This document shows positions 20,814-29,616 of a DNA stretch of 64,000 bases, in pieces. The notes beneath the pieces were generated by a model. It ran no database searches, was not told the origin of the DNA, and was given only the letters and a program-made list of their open reading frames with translations. Positions within the stretch are counted from its first letter, which is position 1, and the number at the start of each line of letters is the position of its first letter. This DNA comes from Enterobacter cancerogenus (GTDB lineage: Bacteria > Pseudomonadota > Gammaproteobacteria > Enterobacterales > Enterobacteriaceae), in the NCBI GenBank assembly GCA_000773965.1, contig JRUP01000012.1:53205-117204 (forward strand). Direction: 5' to 3'. The translations under genes were made by a program, and so were the position numbers.

Positions 20814-21530
20814 TCAATTTGTTAGCGCTGCTTTTTGCGCCTGAATCAACTGCTCAATGCCGCCTCGCGCCAGCGCCAGCAGCTGCAGTAATTCTTCATG
20901 GCTGAACGGCTCGCCTTCGGCGGTGCCCTGTACTTCAATCATGCGGCCATCTTCAGTCATGACGACGTTCATATCGGTTTCAGCCGCAGAATCTTCCACG
21001 TACTCCAGATCGCACAGCGCTTCACCGCCAACGATACCGACCGAAATCGCCGCCACCATGCCTTTTAACGGGCTGGCTTTTAACTTGCCCGCCGCAACCA
21101 GCGCATTCAACGCATCGGCTAACGCGACGCATGCACCGGTAATCGACGCAGTACGCGTGCCACCGTCGGCCTGAATCACGTCGCAGTCCAGTGTGATGGT
21201 GAACTCGCCCAACGCATCCAAATCCACTGCGGCACGCAGCGAGCGAGCAATCAGACGTTGAATCTCCAGCGTACGGCCACCTTGCTTACCTTTGGCCGCT
21301 TCGCGCGCCATACGGCTGTGGGTGGAACGCGGCAACATGCCGTATTCCGCAGTGACCCAGCCCTGACCTTTACCTTTGAGGAAACGTGGCACACCTTCTT
21401 CAACGGTGGCGGTGCACAGCACTTTGGTTTCACCGAACTCAACCAGCACAGAACCTTCTGCATGTTTGGTGTAGTGACGAGTGAGGGTGACGGGACGCAC
21501 TTCAGATGCGTTACGGCCTGCTGGACGCAT
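20814..21530 (-). CDS. rph: Ribonuclease PH
   Basis: RNase PH is a phosphate-dependent 3'-5' exoribonuclease that trims tRNA 3' ends. It has 238 residues, the full wild-type length. [14 protein letters not shown] and [19 protein letters not shown] are conserved. The reading frame is intact, unlike that of E. coli K-12, whose frameshifted rph weakens pyrE expression; translation here can run up to the pyrE attenuator. It is divergent from nupC with a 143-bp gap. Confidence 0.97.
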   Translation of the reverse strand: MRPAGRNASEVRPVTLTRHYTKHAEGSVLVEFGETKVLCTATVEEGVPRFLKGKGQGWVTAEYGMLPRSTHSRMAREAAKGKQGGRTLEIQRLIARSLRAAVDLDALGEFTITLDCDVIQADGGTRTASITGACVALADALNALVAAGKLKASPLKGMVAAISVGIVGGEALCDLEYVEDSAAETDMNVVMTEDGRMIEVQGTAEGEPFSHEELLQLLALARGGIEQLIQAQKAALTN

Positions 21531-21673
21531 GGTTTCTCTCCGGCTTGCTTAGGTTTGGCTGCGCATTATACGGACTTCGTGCGCGGCTGTCCTGCCTACA
21601 TGCGGCACTTTTCCCGGATGAAATTTCGCCTCAGCTGTGGCTAAATGCGCCCTTTCCTCCAATAAAAAGACAA

Positions 21674-22861
21674 ATGATGACAGCGATACTCCATTTCCTG
21701 CTGGCGCTGGTGGTGATCTTCGCCCTTGCGCTGTTGGTCAGCCATGACCGCAAACTGATTCGTCCGCGTTTTATTATTCAATTGCTGGTTGTTGAAGCGG
21801 CACTGGGTTGGTTCTTCCTGCATTCAGCGGGCGGCCAGTCAGTGGTAACGGCTGTCGGCGGCTTCTTCGAAACCTTATTGACCTTTGCTGCGCAAGGTAC
21901 CGATTTTGTGTTCGGCAATATGGCGAAGCAGGGACTGGCGTTTATTTTCCTCGGCGTGCTCTGTCCGATTGTGTTCATTTCCGCCCTGATCGGCATCTTG
22001 CAGCACTGGCGTATTCTGCCGTTGTTGATTCGTCTGGTCGGTACCCTGCTGTCGAAGGTGAACGGGATGGGCAAACTTGAATCATTCAATGCCGTGAGTA
22101 CGCTGATTCTGGGTCAATCGGAGAACTTCATCGCCTATAAAGGTATCCTCGGCGATATCTCCGCACCGCGCATGTACACCATGGCCGCAGCTGCGATGTC
22201 GACGGTGTCGCTATCGATTGTCGGTGCTTACATGTCGATGATTGATGCAAAATATGTGGTTGCCGCACTGCTGCTGAATATGTTCAGTACCTTCATTATC
22301 TTGTCGATCATCAACCCGACACGCCCGGAAAATGAAGAACGCATTGCACTGGATAAGCTGCACGAAGACCAGAGCTTCTTTGAGATGCTGGGCGAATACA
22401 TCCTGGCAGGTTTTAAAGTGGCGATGATTATTCTGGCGATGCTGATTGGATTTATCGCCCTGATCGCCGCCATTAACGCTCTGTTTGCCGCGGTATTTGG
22501 CTACAGCTTCCAGCAACTGCTTGGCTATGTCTTCTATCCGTTTGCGTGGTTGATTGGCATTCCTTCTGCCGATGCCCTGCAAGCGGCAAGCATCATGGCG
22601 ACCAAACTGGTAGCCAATGAATTCGTGGCCATGATTGAGCTGAAGAAAGTCGCTGCGGGAATGTCACCGCGCGGTCTCGGCATTCTGTCCGTGTTTTTAG
22701 TGTCGTTTGCTAACTTTGCCTCAATTGGCATCGTGGCGGGAGCGATTAAAGGACTGAATGAGCGCCAGGGCAATGTGGTATCGCGCTTTGGCTGGAAGCT
22801 GGTATATGGTTCCACGCTAGTGAGCCTGCTGTCAGCCGCGTTTGCAGGATTGTTCATTTAA
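21674..22861 (+). CDS. nupC: NupC family nucleoside:cation symporter
   Basis: The product has 395 residues and is a concentrative nucleoside transporter of the inner membrane. It is close to E. coli NupC (400 residues) throughout, including [46 protein letters not shown]-type repeats and [14 protein letters not shown]. About eight to ten membrane segments plus two re-entrant loops are expected. The frame opens 168 bp upstream, but that part overlaps the rph leader and has no membrane-protein character. ATG 21674 (or 21677) gives the family N-terminus. E. coli has no nupC at this site, so it is a local insertion or paralogue. Confidence 0.88.
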   Translation: MMTAILHFLLALVVIFALALLVSHDRKLIRPRFIIQLLVVEAALGWFFLHSAGGQSVVTAVGGFFETLLTFAAQGTDFVFGNMAKQGLAFIFLGVLCPIVFISALIGILQHWRILPLLIRLVGTLLSKVNGMGKLESFNAVSTLILGQSENFIAYKGILGDISAPRMYTMAAAAMSTVSLSIVGAYMSMIDAKYVVAALLLNMFSTFIILSIINPTRPENEERIALDKLHEDQSFFEMLGEYILAGFKVAMIILAMLIGFIALIAAINALFAAVFGYSFQQLLGYVFYPFAWLIGIPSADALQAASIMATKLVANEFVAMIELKKVAAGMSPRGLGILSVFLVSFANFASIGIVAGAIKGLNERQGNVVSRFGWKLVYGSTLVSLLSAAFAGLFI

Positions 22862-22869
22862 TCACAGCG

Positions 22870-22892
22870 GAGCGGCCTGCTAGCCGCTCTTT
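22870..22892 (+). terminator. Terminator after nupC
   Basis: A 7-bp stem GAGCGGC/GCCGCTC with a CTGCTA loop is followed by TCTTT-like sequence, 9 bp after the nupC stop. A second hairpin follows directly. Confidence 0.6.
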
Positions 22893-22893
22893 A

Positions 22894-22921
22894 CAGGGCC
22901 GCGCCCATCAAAGCGGCCCTG
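22894..22921. terminator. Second hairpin between nupC and the DUF3574 gene
   Basis: Perfect 9-bp arms CAGGGCCGC/GCGGCCCTG enclose a 10-nt loop and are followed by TTCTGCTTT on the plus strand. It sits between converging genes, making a tandem terminator with the preceding stem. Confidence 0.65.
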
Positions 22922-22928
22922 TTCTGCT

Positions 22929-23372
22929 TTAGAACGCGACACACACCAGCGAATCGACACGCATCACCGACTCCTGATCGAAGCGCTTTTTATAAATGTC
23001 GCGCAGCGCATTGATGCTGTCAGAACTTGCACGGTCCGGCTGATGTATCAGCATTAACGCTTTGCTGTTTTCACGCGCCAGCTTTCCACCCTTTCCCAGC
23101 CACTGACCTTTACCGTCATACACTGAAAGCCCATCTTTGAATCGTGGCGTGACATCATTATCAACAAATTGCTGCCATTCGCTGCTGCTGATGACGCCGC
23201 CTTTCGGCTTGTTCATCCCGAACCACAGGGTGGTTTGCATCATGATGTCCCCTGAGCCGCACACAGCAACAGGAGCGGTATTCGGTGGGATCTGTTCAGG
23301 AGGTGCAGCGGTTGTCTGGCATCCGGCCAGAAAGAAGACGAACGCCAACGGCATCGCCAATTTATTCAGCAT
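22929..23372 (-). CDS. DUF3574-type small lipoprotein
   Basis: The product has 147 residues. It begins MLNKLAMPLAFVFFLAGC, a lipoprotein signal peptide with a clean LAGC lipobox (C18), so it is probably anchored in the outer membrane. The body contains MMQTTLWFGMNKP and ends in RVDSLVCVAF, the pattern I associate with DUF3574 proteins of unknown function. ATG 23372 has GAGG 5 nt upstream. An ATG 3 bp earlier and a longer frame to 23411 are less likely. It converges on nupC and is divergent from yicC. Confidence 0.75.
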   Translation of the reverse strand: MLNKLAMPLAFVFFLAGCQTTAAPPEQIPPNTAPVAVCGSGDIMMQTTLWFGMNKPKGGVISSSEWQQFVDNDVTPRFKDGLSVYDGKGQWLGKGGKLARENSKALMLIHQPDRASSDSINALRDIYKKRFDQESVMRVDSLVCVAF

Positions 23373-23546
23373 CATAGCCTCAGACTGTTTAGGTATCACA
23401 CAGGACATCATAGGGTGTGAAAGGTGGATACGTCATCCTTTTCACCGAAAGTTGCGCGCTGCGTTAGCTCATTGCGCTTATGCCTATCATGGTTCGGCTG
23501 CCATCACTATAATGCGATGAACATTCCTGAAAATGAGTACAAGCTT

Positions 23547-24410
23547 ATGATCCGCAGCATGACCGCTTACGCCCGCCGCGAAGCAAAAGGCCACTGGGGC
23601 AGCGCAGCCTGGGAAATCCGTTCGGTAAACCAACGCTATCTGGAAACCTACATCCGTCTGCCGGAACAATTTCGTAGCCTGGAGCCGGTGATTCGCGAGC
23701 GTATCCGTAATCGCCTGACGCGCGGTAAAATCGAGTGCAACCTGCGCTTTGATGCCGACCCCAGTGCACAAGGTGAGCTGCAACTGAATGAAGCCTTAGC
23801 GAAACAGCTGGTGCGATCCGCCAACTGGGTGAAGATGCAAACCGACGAAGGCGCAATTAATCCACTGGATATTCTGCGCTGGCCTGGCGTGATGTCAGCT
23901 CAGGAACAGGATCTGGATGCGATAAATACCGAACTGCTGACCGCACTCGACGGCGCACTGGATGACTTCATCATTGCTCGTGAAAGCGAAGGCACTGCGC
24001 TCAAGACCCTGATTGAGCAGCGTTTAGAAGGCGTGTCGCTGGAAGTCAGCAAAGTGCGTGCGCAGATGCCGGAAGTGGTGAAGTGGCAGCGTGAACGTCT
24101 GATCAGCAAACTGGAAGAAGCGGAAGTACAGCTGGAAAATACGCGCCTTGAGCAAGAACTCGTCATGATGGCGCAGCGCATTGATGTGGCGGAAGAGCTG
24201 GATCGTCTGGATGCGCACGTCAAAGAAACCTACAACATTCTGAAGAAAAAAGAAGCGGTTGGTCGCCGTCTCGACTTTATGATGCAAGAGTTCAATCGTG
24301 AGTCGAACACACTGGCCTCTAAGTCGATCAATGCCGATATCACGGCGTCAGCTATTGAGCTGAAGGTATTGATTGAGCAGATGCGCGAGCAGATTCAGAA
24401 CATCGAATAA
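23547..24410 (+). CDS. yicC: YicC family endoribonuclease / RNase adaptor
   Basis: The 287-residue protein is the same length as E. coli YicC and nearly co-linear: an N-terminal MIRSMTAYARREAKG block, then a long helical region with RRLDFMMQEFNRESNTLASK near the C-terminus. YicC/YloC proteins have been linked to RNA cleavage and sRNA turnover. ATG 23547 matches the family start; the frame extends back to 23424 without support. In E. coli yicC also adjoins the rph-pyrE region. A strong terminator follows. Confidence 0.93.
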   Translation: MIRSMTAYARREAKGHWGSAAWEIRSVNQRYLETYIRLPEQFRSLEPVIRERIRNRLTRGKIECNLRFDADPSAQGELQLNEALAKQLVRSANWVKMQTDEGAINPLDILRWPGVMSAQEQDLDAINTELLTALDGALDDFIIARESEGTALKTLIEQRLEGVSLEVSKVRAQMPEVVKWQRERLISKLEEAEVQLENTRLEQELVMMAQRIDVAEELDRLDAHVKETYNILKKKEAVGRRLDFMMQEFNRESNTLASKSINADITASAIELKVLIEQMREQIQNIE

Positions 24411-24430
24411 CACCTCATTCGGCTGGTGTT

Positions 24431-24459
24431 AAAAAAAGCCCGGTGATCCGGGCTTATTT
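24431..24459 (+). terminator. Rho-independent terminator after yicC
   Basis: The stem AAGCCCGG/CCGGGCTT (24436-24455) with a TGAT loop has A7 before it and TTATTT nearby, 25 bp after the yicC stop. Confidence 0.85.
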
Positions 24460-24833
24460 GCCCGCTCAGCATCCCAACACCTTTCGTTTATCCATTAGAC
24501 CAATTTGCAGACTTTGCAATGTAAAGATTGTGAAAGCTTTGATGATGATGCATGTCAATGGCTGACTAAACATGACTGTGAATCAACCTTATGGACTATC
24601 ACAGTAAGAAATTATGTTGTTGTTTATCATCAATTATTTTTTTTCATTCCATGAATCTTCCGTTGAAAATACGCTTCCTCAATGAAACCTCTCAATCCTA
24701 AAGATTGCAGAGATTACGTTTCTTTGAGGGCACTATTTGCTAATCTACTGGTCGTAATTAACACAGTCGTACCGCCAGGAATTCATGGACACCCTTCTTT
24801 GTGCGATACACCCACTCTCTCCCTGAAGGCGTT
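24460..24833 (+). promoter_or_regulatory. AT-rich 374-bp leader region upstream of lpxP
   Basis: No coding ORF, tRNA or long repeat was seen. The region is markedly AT-rich, with a T8 run near 24640, and a long untranslated leader is possible. E. coli lpxP is strongly cold-induced, so regulatory RNA structure here would fit, but no specific element or sigma-E promoter could be identified by eye. Confidence 0.4.
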
Positions 24834-25757
24834 ATGAAGAAAAACGGGCAGTTCAATTCTAAACTTTTGCATCCCCGCTACTGGTTTACCTGGTTTGGGC
24901 TGGGTGTGCTGTGGCTGCTGGTGCAGCTTCCCTATCCTATTTTAATTCGGCTTGGCGCCTCTGCCGGCAAGCTGTCGCGTCACTTTCTGAAGCGTCGTGA
25001 GCGCATTACCCGCCGCAATATTGAACTCTGCTTCCCGCATATCAATGAGGAAGATAAAGAGGTATTGATCGCCGGTAACTTTGAATCCCTCGGCATGGCG
25101 CTGGCAGAGACCGGTATTGCCTGGTTCTGGTCGGATGCGCGCGTCCGCCGTTATTTCCAGGTTGAAGGCCTGCACAACCTGCAAAATGCGCAGCAAAACC
25201 ATCGCGGCGTGATGGCGATTGGTGTGCATTTCATGTCGCTTGAGTTGGGTGGCCGCATTACCGGACTGTGTCAGCCAATGATGGCGATGTATCGCCCGCA
25301 CAACAATCAGGCAATGGAGTGGGCGCAGACGAAAGGTCGCATGCGATCAAATAAGGCGATGATTGATCGTCGCGATCTGCGCGGTATGGTGCAGGCTTTG
25401 AAACAGGGCGAAGCCGTCTGGTTCGCGCCGGATCAGGATTACGGCCCGAAAGGCAGCGTGTTCGCTCCGCTGTTTGCTGTCGAAAAAGCGGCTACCACCA
25501 ATGGCACCTTCGTATTATCGCGTCTGGCTAAACCGGCCATGCTAACGATAGTGCTGATCCGCAACAGCGATAAGAGCGGTTATCAGCTCATCATTCAACC
25601 GGAGTTGCAAAACTATCCGTATGAAGATGAAGCGGCTGCTGCGGCTTACATGAATAAAGTGATCGAGAAAGAGATCCTGCGCGCACCTGAGCAGTACTTA
25701 TGGCTGCACCGCCGCTTTAAAACTCGCCCACCGGGTGAAGCGTCACTTTACGTCTAA
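24834..25757 (+). CDS. lpxP: Kdo2-lipid IVA palmitoleoyltransferase (cold-induced lipid A acyltransferase)
   Basis: LpxP adds palmitoleate to Kdo2-lipid IVA in place of laurate at low temperature, keeping the outer membrane fluid. It has 307 residues (306 in E. coli). The opening LLHPRYWFTWFGLGVLWL is a membrane anchor, and the HX4E active-site motif is H132/E137 in VHFMSLE. GLCQPMMAMYRPHNNQ and FAPDQDYGPKGS are worded like LpxP rather than LpxL. ATG 24834 was chosen because the upstream GTG (24801) adds residues absent from the family. The next gene starts 139 bp later. Confidence 0.9.
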   Translation: MKKNGQFNSKLLHPRYWFTWFGLGVLWLLVQLPYPILIRLGASAGKLSRHFLKRRERITRRNIELCFPHINEEDKEVLIAGNFESLGMALAETGIAWFWSDARVRRYFQVEGLHNLQNAQQNHRGVMAIGVHFMSLELGGRITGLCQPMMAMYRPHNNQAMEWAQTKGRMRSNKAMIDRRDLRGMVQALKQGEAVWFAPDQDYGPKGSVFAPLFAVEKAATTNGTFVLSRLAKPAMLTIVLIRNSDKSGYQLIIQPELQNYPYEDEAAAAAYMNKVIEKEILRAPEQYLWLHRRFKTRPPGEASLYV

Positions 25758-25896
25758 TCTGTTGATGCAGCAGGCCTTCGCCTGCTGCCCCTTCTGCACT
25801 GCTCACATTTACCAACCATTCTTAACGAAAAACAGGTTTGTCAAAAATTGCACAGACTCATGTAATGGTCTGCTCTCTTCTATTCTGACCAAAAAC

Positions 25897-27351
25897 ATGA
25901 ACCTGCAATTTACCACTAAACCACGCGCGCTGCTGGCGCTTGCCGTGGCCAGCGCACTGCTGGCTGGTTGTGCCAATCCGCACGGCTTACATCCTCATAA
26001 CGCTTTGCTCGATGCCAACTCACTGCAAGCCAAAGCATCCCTTAGCGGCGCGCATTTCAGCGCAGCAAACTGGCCGAAAACCGAATGGTGGCAGGGATTT
26101 AACGATCCACAGCTAAATCGGCTCATTGCTGATGCCATGACTTCAAGCCCGGACCTGCAGGTGGTGAACGCGCAGGCAGACAAAGCCAATGCGCAGGTCA
26201 TTGCTGCCGATGCTGAACGCTATCCCGATGTGGATCTCAATGCAGGAATCACGCGTTCACGTGTGGCAAAAGTCGACGACCCGCTTCTGCAAGGGAAAAG
26301 CTACAGCACGCTGCGCACGGCCAATATCGGCATGAGCTACACCTTTGATCTGTGGGGCGGCAAGAAAGATGCAGCAGAAGCCGCGCTGGGTCAGGCGCGC
26401 GCCAGTGAGTTGGATCGCCAAGCCAGCCAGTTGACGCTCGCCGTCAACGTGACGCGAGCCTGGAATAACCTCAACCTGGCCTGGTCGAACGCTGAACTGG
26501 CAAAACAGAATGCCGATCGTTCCAGTGGCATCGCCAAAATTCAGCAGCAGTATGTCAGCGCCGGTTTGACGTCCGACTATCAATACAAGCAGGCGCTATC
26601 GCAGCAAAAAACCGCTGAAGCGACTCTGACTGAAGCCAGACAGAATATCACCGATGCCGGCATTCTACTTTCCACGCTAATTGGTAAAGGGCCGGATTAC
26701 TGGCACCAACTGAAACCAGCGAAAATGAGTGTCCCCATTGCCGCCACGCTGCCGGGTAATATTCCAGCGGAGCTACTGGGTCGTCGCCCGGATGTGGTGG
26801 CAGCACGCTGGCGCGTAGAAGCAGCATCAAAACAAATTGCCGCAACGAAAACCGAGTTCTATCCCAACATCAACCTGGTGGCGGAAGCCGGTACCCGTTC
26901 ACTGCTCGGCGATGCATTTTTCGGTGCACCCAGCCGATTCTTTAACGTGGGTCCAAGTCTGTCTCTGCCGATCTTCGATGCCGGCAAGCGCCGCGCCGAT
27001 TTAGCGGAAAGTGACGCTAACTATGATCTGGCTGTCGCGCAGTACAACAAGCTGCTGATTGGTTCCCTGGGGAATATCAGCGATACCATTACGCAACTGC
27101 AGTCGATTCAGGATCAGCTGGCGCAGCAGCAGAGCGCGAATCAACTCATTCATAGCGCATGGGATGATTTAAACCGTGAATACACCGCAGGATTGCGTCC
27201 GTACCTTGATGTGCTAACCATCCAGAACCAACTCATCGAGTCCGATCAGAAACTGGTGGCGTTGCAGGCGCAGCAGATCAATCTGGCAGTGGTATTAATT
27301 GAAGACCTGGGCGGCGGATTCCAGAACACTGACACTTCAGTGAAGGGATAA
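25897..27351 (+). CDS. Outer-membrane efflux lipoprotein (NodT/TolC-type channel)
   Basis: The 484-residue product has a lipoprotein signal ending LLAGC (C25) and two repeated outer-membrane-efflux domains (about 60-250 and 270-460). WWQGFNDPQLNRLI, a TFDLWGGKKDA block and LLGRRPDVVAARWRVEAA are typical of NodT-family outer-membrane factors such as MdtP and OprM. It would form the exit duct of a tripartite pump, but no membrane-fusion or RND/MFS gene lies nearby, so its partners are unlinked. The frame extends back 162 bp into the end of lpxP, but ATG 25897 directly precedes the signal peptide. Confidence 0.87.
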   Translation: MNLQFTTKPRALLALAVASALLAGCANPHGLHPHNALLDANSLQAKASLSGAHFSAANWPKTEWWQGFNDPQLNRLIADAMTSSPDLQVVNAQADKANAQVIAADAERYPDVDLNAGITRSRVAKVDDPLLQGKSYSTLRTANIGMSYTFDLWGGKKDAAEAALGQARASELDRQASQLTLAVNVTRAWNNLNLAWSNAELAKQNADRSSGIAKIQQQYVSAGLTSDYQYKQALSQQKTAEATLTEARQNITDAGILLSTLIGKGPDYWHQLKPAKMSVPIAATLPGNIPAELLGRRPDVVAARWRVEAASKQIAATKTEFYPNINLVAEAGTRSLLGDAFFGAPSRFFNVGPSLSLPIFDAGKRRADLAESDANYDLAVAQYNKLLIGSLGNISDTITQLQSIQDQLAQQQSANQLIHSAWDDLNREYTAGLRPYLDVLTIQNQLIESDQKLVALQAQQINLAVVLIEDLGGGFQNTDTSVKG

Positions 27352-27384
27352 GCTGACGGCTGGCATTCTGCCGCACATTGATGA

Positions 27385-27422
27385 ATGATAGTCCGCACCT
27401 GGAATACTCTGCGGACTATCAT
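27385..27422. repeat. 13-bp perfect inverted repeat covering the start of the PLP enzyme gene
   Basis: The arms ATGATAGTCCGCA (27385-27397) and its exact complement (27410-27422) are separated by 12 nt. The right arm includes the first two bases of the ATG at 27421. It could be an operator or an mRNA hairpin hiding the start codon. There is no T run, so termination of the upstream gene is less likely. Confidence 0.85.
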
Positions 27423-28566
27423 GATGGAACAGAATGCCAATGCCGGCTGGTTACGCCCGCTTATCGCTGACCGACTGACACCTTACCTCGAAATTGATGC
27501 GACGCGCCTGCAACGCAATCTGCAACACATGCAGCAAAAAGCCGATGCCGCAGGTGTCACGCTGCGTCCACATATCAAAACGCATAAAAGTGTCTGGATT
27601 GCCGAACAGCAACGCCAGTTAGGTGCGCGTGGTATTACCGTGTCAAAACCTAGTGAGGGTGTTGCCTTTATCCTCGGTGGGGAGCGCGATTTGCTGCTGG
27701 CTTATCCCGTTGTTCACGCCGATACACTCACTGAATTACTGGCTGTCGCCGTGCAATATCAGGCGCGTGTCACCTGTATTGCCGACTGTACTCTCGGCGT
27801 CACGGCAATCGCTCAAGCGCATCGCCAGCAGCCTGCCAGTGAGTTGTCCATTGCCATCAAAGTCGATGTGGGATTGCATCGCGTGGGAGTGGATCCACAC
27901 AGCGGTGAAGCCGTGGCATTGGCGCAGCAGATTAAAGCAGCGGGGTTAACTTTTGCCGGGCTGATTTCACACGCCGGCCATGCTTACGGCGCAGGTCATG
28001 CCGTGGCTATCGCTGAAGTTGCACAGCAGGAAATCATCTTGATGCGTCAAGTTCAGCAGCAATTGATCGCTGCAGGCTTTGCGCGTTGCCCCATTTCCGT
28101 GGGCTCCACGCCTACAGCACTGGCCGCGCCGGTGGCTGAAGGCAGCGACGAAATTCGCCCGGGAAATTATGCGCTGCTGGATCTTACCGCCTGGCGCCTG
28201 GGGCTGTGCACGCCCGATGCACTGGCACTCAGCGTGGTAACGCGTGTAGTGGCGGTGAATCCGCATTTCGCGATTATTGATGCCGGCTCCAAGATGCTCA
28301 GCTCTGATAAGGGTCCGCACGGCACTAACGCCAGCGGTTTCGGTATCGGCGTTGATGAGCAGGGCAACCAATACGAAGTTCTGAAACTTTCGGAAGAGCA
28401 TGGCTTTCTGCAATACGGAGATCATGCTCCGGCGCGTGGGGCTCTGCTGCGCATCTTCCCCAATCACAGCTGCGCGGTAGTGGCTCAATCTGACCGCTTT
28501 GTTTTACGCCATCAGGATGGCACAGCAGAGACGAAGGATATCCAGGGACGCGGCAAGTTTATCTGA
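27421..28566 (+). CDS. PLP enzyme of the D-threonine aldolase / D-serine dehydratase-like family
   Basis: The 381-residue protein has an alanine-racemase-type N-terminal TIM barrel with the family motif LRPHIKTHKS, in which K53 is the likely PLP lysine. KVDVGLHRVGV and GLISHAGHAYG follow, then a C-terminal beta domain with FPNHSCAVV. The H349/C351 pair occupies the divalent-metal position of this family. Substrate is uncertain: it may cleave D-threonine-like beta-hydroxy amino acids or dehydrate D-serine-like ones. No ribosome site is clear before ATG 27421 or 27424, nor before the in-frame ATG 27385, and the start lies in an inverted repeat. Confidence 0.8.
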   Translation: MMEQNANAGWLRPLIADRLTPYLEIDATRLQRNLQHMQQKADAAGVTLRPHIKTHKSVWIAEQQRQLGARGITVSKPSEGVAFILGGERDLLLAYPVVHADTLTELLAVAVQYQARVTCIADCTLGVTAIAQAHRQQPASELSIAIKVDVGLHRVGVDPHSGEAVALAQQIKAAGLTFAGLISHAGHAYGAGHAVAIAEVAQQEIILMRQVQQQLIAAGFARCPISVGSTPTALAAPVAEGSDEIRPGNYALLDLTAWRLGLCTPDALALSVVTRVVAVNPHFAIIDAGSKMLSSDKGPHGTNASGFGIGVDEQGNQYEVLKLSEEHGFLQYGDHAPARGALLRIFPNHSCAVVAQSDRFVLRHQDGTAETKDIQGRGKFI

Positions 28567-28784
28567 TAGCAGGATTTTTACTGGAAACCTCTGTTGCAGC
28601 ACACTTCCACTATCCTGCCATTTGCAGCGGAATCCCCTTCAGTTAAGGTACTCTTTGCTGTAGGCAGTCTCATTATTCTGTAGGGTACGGCCTTAAGACC
28701 GCCATTTTACTGTGGCGGCCATCATTCATCTCCAGAAGCCACCCTTACGGATTCCCTGCCTTTCATTCGCCTAACGGAGGTTCC

Positions 28785-29180
28785 ATGCTGCCATCTCAGA
28801 CAGTCACGCTGACCATTCCCCGCAACTGGTTAGATTTATATGAAACCATCTGGAAACCTGAATGCTTTGCCAAATGGGCCAGTGGGCTAAGTGCCAGTAC
28901 GCTCACGCAAGAGGGTAACTACTGGAAAGCCAAAGGACCTGAAGGTTCCGTGAAAATCCGCTTCACGCCACACAACCCCTTTGGCGTCATGGATCATTGG
29001 ATCGATACCGGCAGCGGTAAGGAGATTTATATGCCAATGCGCGTGATTGCTAACGAAAAGGGAGCCGAAGTGGTGATGGTGGTTTATCGCCAACCCCTTA
29101 TGTCTGATGAAAAATTTTCTCAGGATGTTGCCTGGGTAAAACGCGACCTGGATCAACTTCTTCACCTGTTAACTCATTAG
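28785..29180 (+). CDS. SRPBCC-fold (polyketide cyclase/START-like) protein
   Basis: The 131-residue product contains WKPECFAKWASGLSAS near the N-terminus, a central beta-rich part with FTPHNPFGVMDHWID, and a C-terminal helix (FSQDVAWVKRDLDQLLHL). This order of elements is that of small SRPBCC ligand-binding proteins; the ligand is unknown. An ACGGAGG ribosome site precedes the ATG. It is a single gene with its own 218-bp upstream region, which holds two CTGTAGG repeats and a short GC stem but no clear promoter. Confidence 0.7.
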   Translation: MLPSQTVTLTIPRNWLDLYETIWKPECFAKWASGLSASTLTQEGNYWKAKGPEGSVKIRFTPHNPFGVMDHWIDTGSGKEIYMPMRVIANEKGAEVVMVVYRQPLMSDEKFSQDVAWVKRDLDQLLHLLTH

Positions 29181-29616
29181 AATCAATGCATTATAAAAAT
29201 CGTAATGCTTTAACTTTCGCTGGAAGTAATCCATAAAAAAGCCAATTTTTTCCACGTAATAGCGTTTAACTGTTTAACGAAAATATCTGTTCCTTTTCGT
29301 GCTAATCACCAGTCTGGCTAAAGTCTTCTCACCAGGAAAATTCCTGGTGAGAGCACGCCCCCTAAGTCTTAGCCCCTCTGATTTATCGGTGTTTTTTCTT
29401 ACTTATTCAAATGGCTTGTTTAATCGCCGATCAAAATGTCTAACAGGACTTATTAATCGCTCATCCGTCCCCTTATCTATTCTGATGCAAAGTCTGAAAC
29501 CATTTATTTCTGAAGTTCATTTATAGGAGTTTTCTTATGGTGTTAATTTAATTAAAACACGGTATAACTCATTCACACACAGCAATACCCGATAATAACA
29601 ACAGCAGGGAAATAAC
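29181..29616. other. 436-bp AT-rich intergenic region with a 12-bp palindrome
   Basis: No convincing gene was found: the only frame over 60 codons (from a GTG at 29299) lacks a ribosome site and family resemblance. It contains a GCATTA/TAATGC stem at 29188-29208 just after the preceding gene, the palindrome at 29327-29352, and an imperfect GTGTT...AACAC palindrome at 29540-29560 next to a TATAAC that may be the -10 of the following ORF. Confidence 0.5.
29327..29352. repeat. 12-bp perfect inverted repeat with 2-bp centre
   Basis: The arms TCTCACCAGGAA and TTCCTGGTGAGA are separated by AA. No T run follows on either strand, so it is a hairpin or a dimeric-protein binding site rather than an obvious terminator. 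Confidence 0.8.

Noticed and set aside
21506-21673. 56-codon N-terminal extension of nupC
   Set aside because: It overlaps the rph start region, is not membrane-like, and the family starts at the ATG pair 21674/21677.
25735-25896. Extension of the efflux lipoprotein into the end of lpxP
   Set aside because: The lipoprotein signal peptide begins at ATG 25897; the extra 54 residues would destroy it.
29299-29526. 75-codon plus-strand frame in the AT-rich gap
   Set aside because: GTG start without ribosome site, crosses the 12-bp palindrome and resembles no protein.
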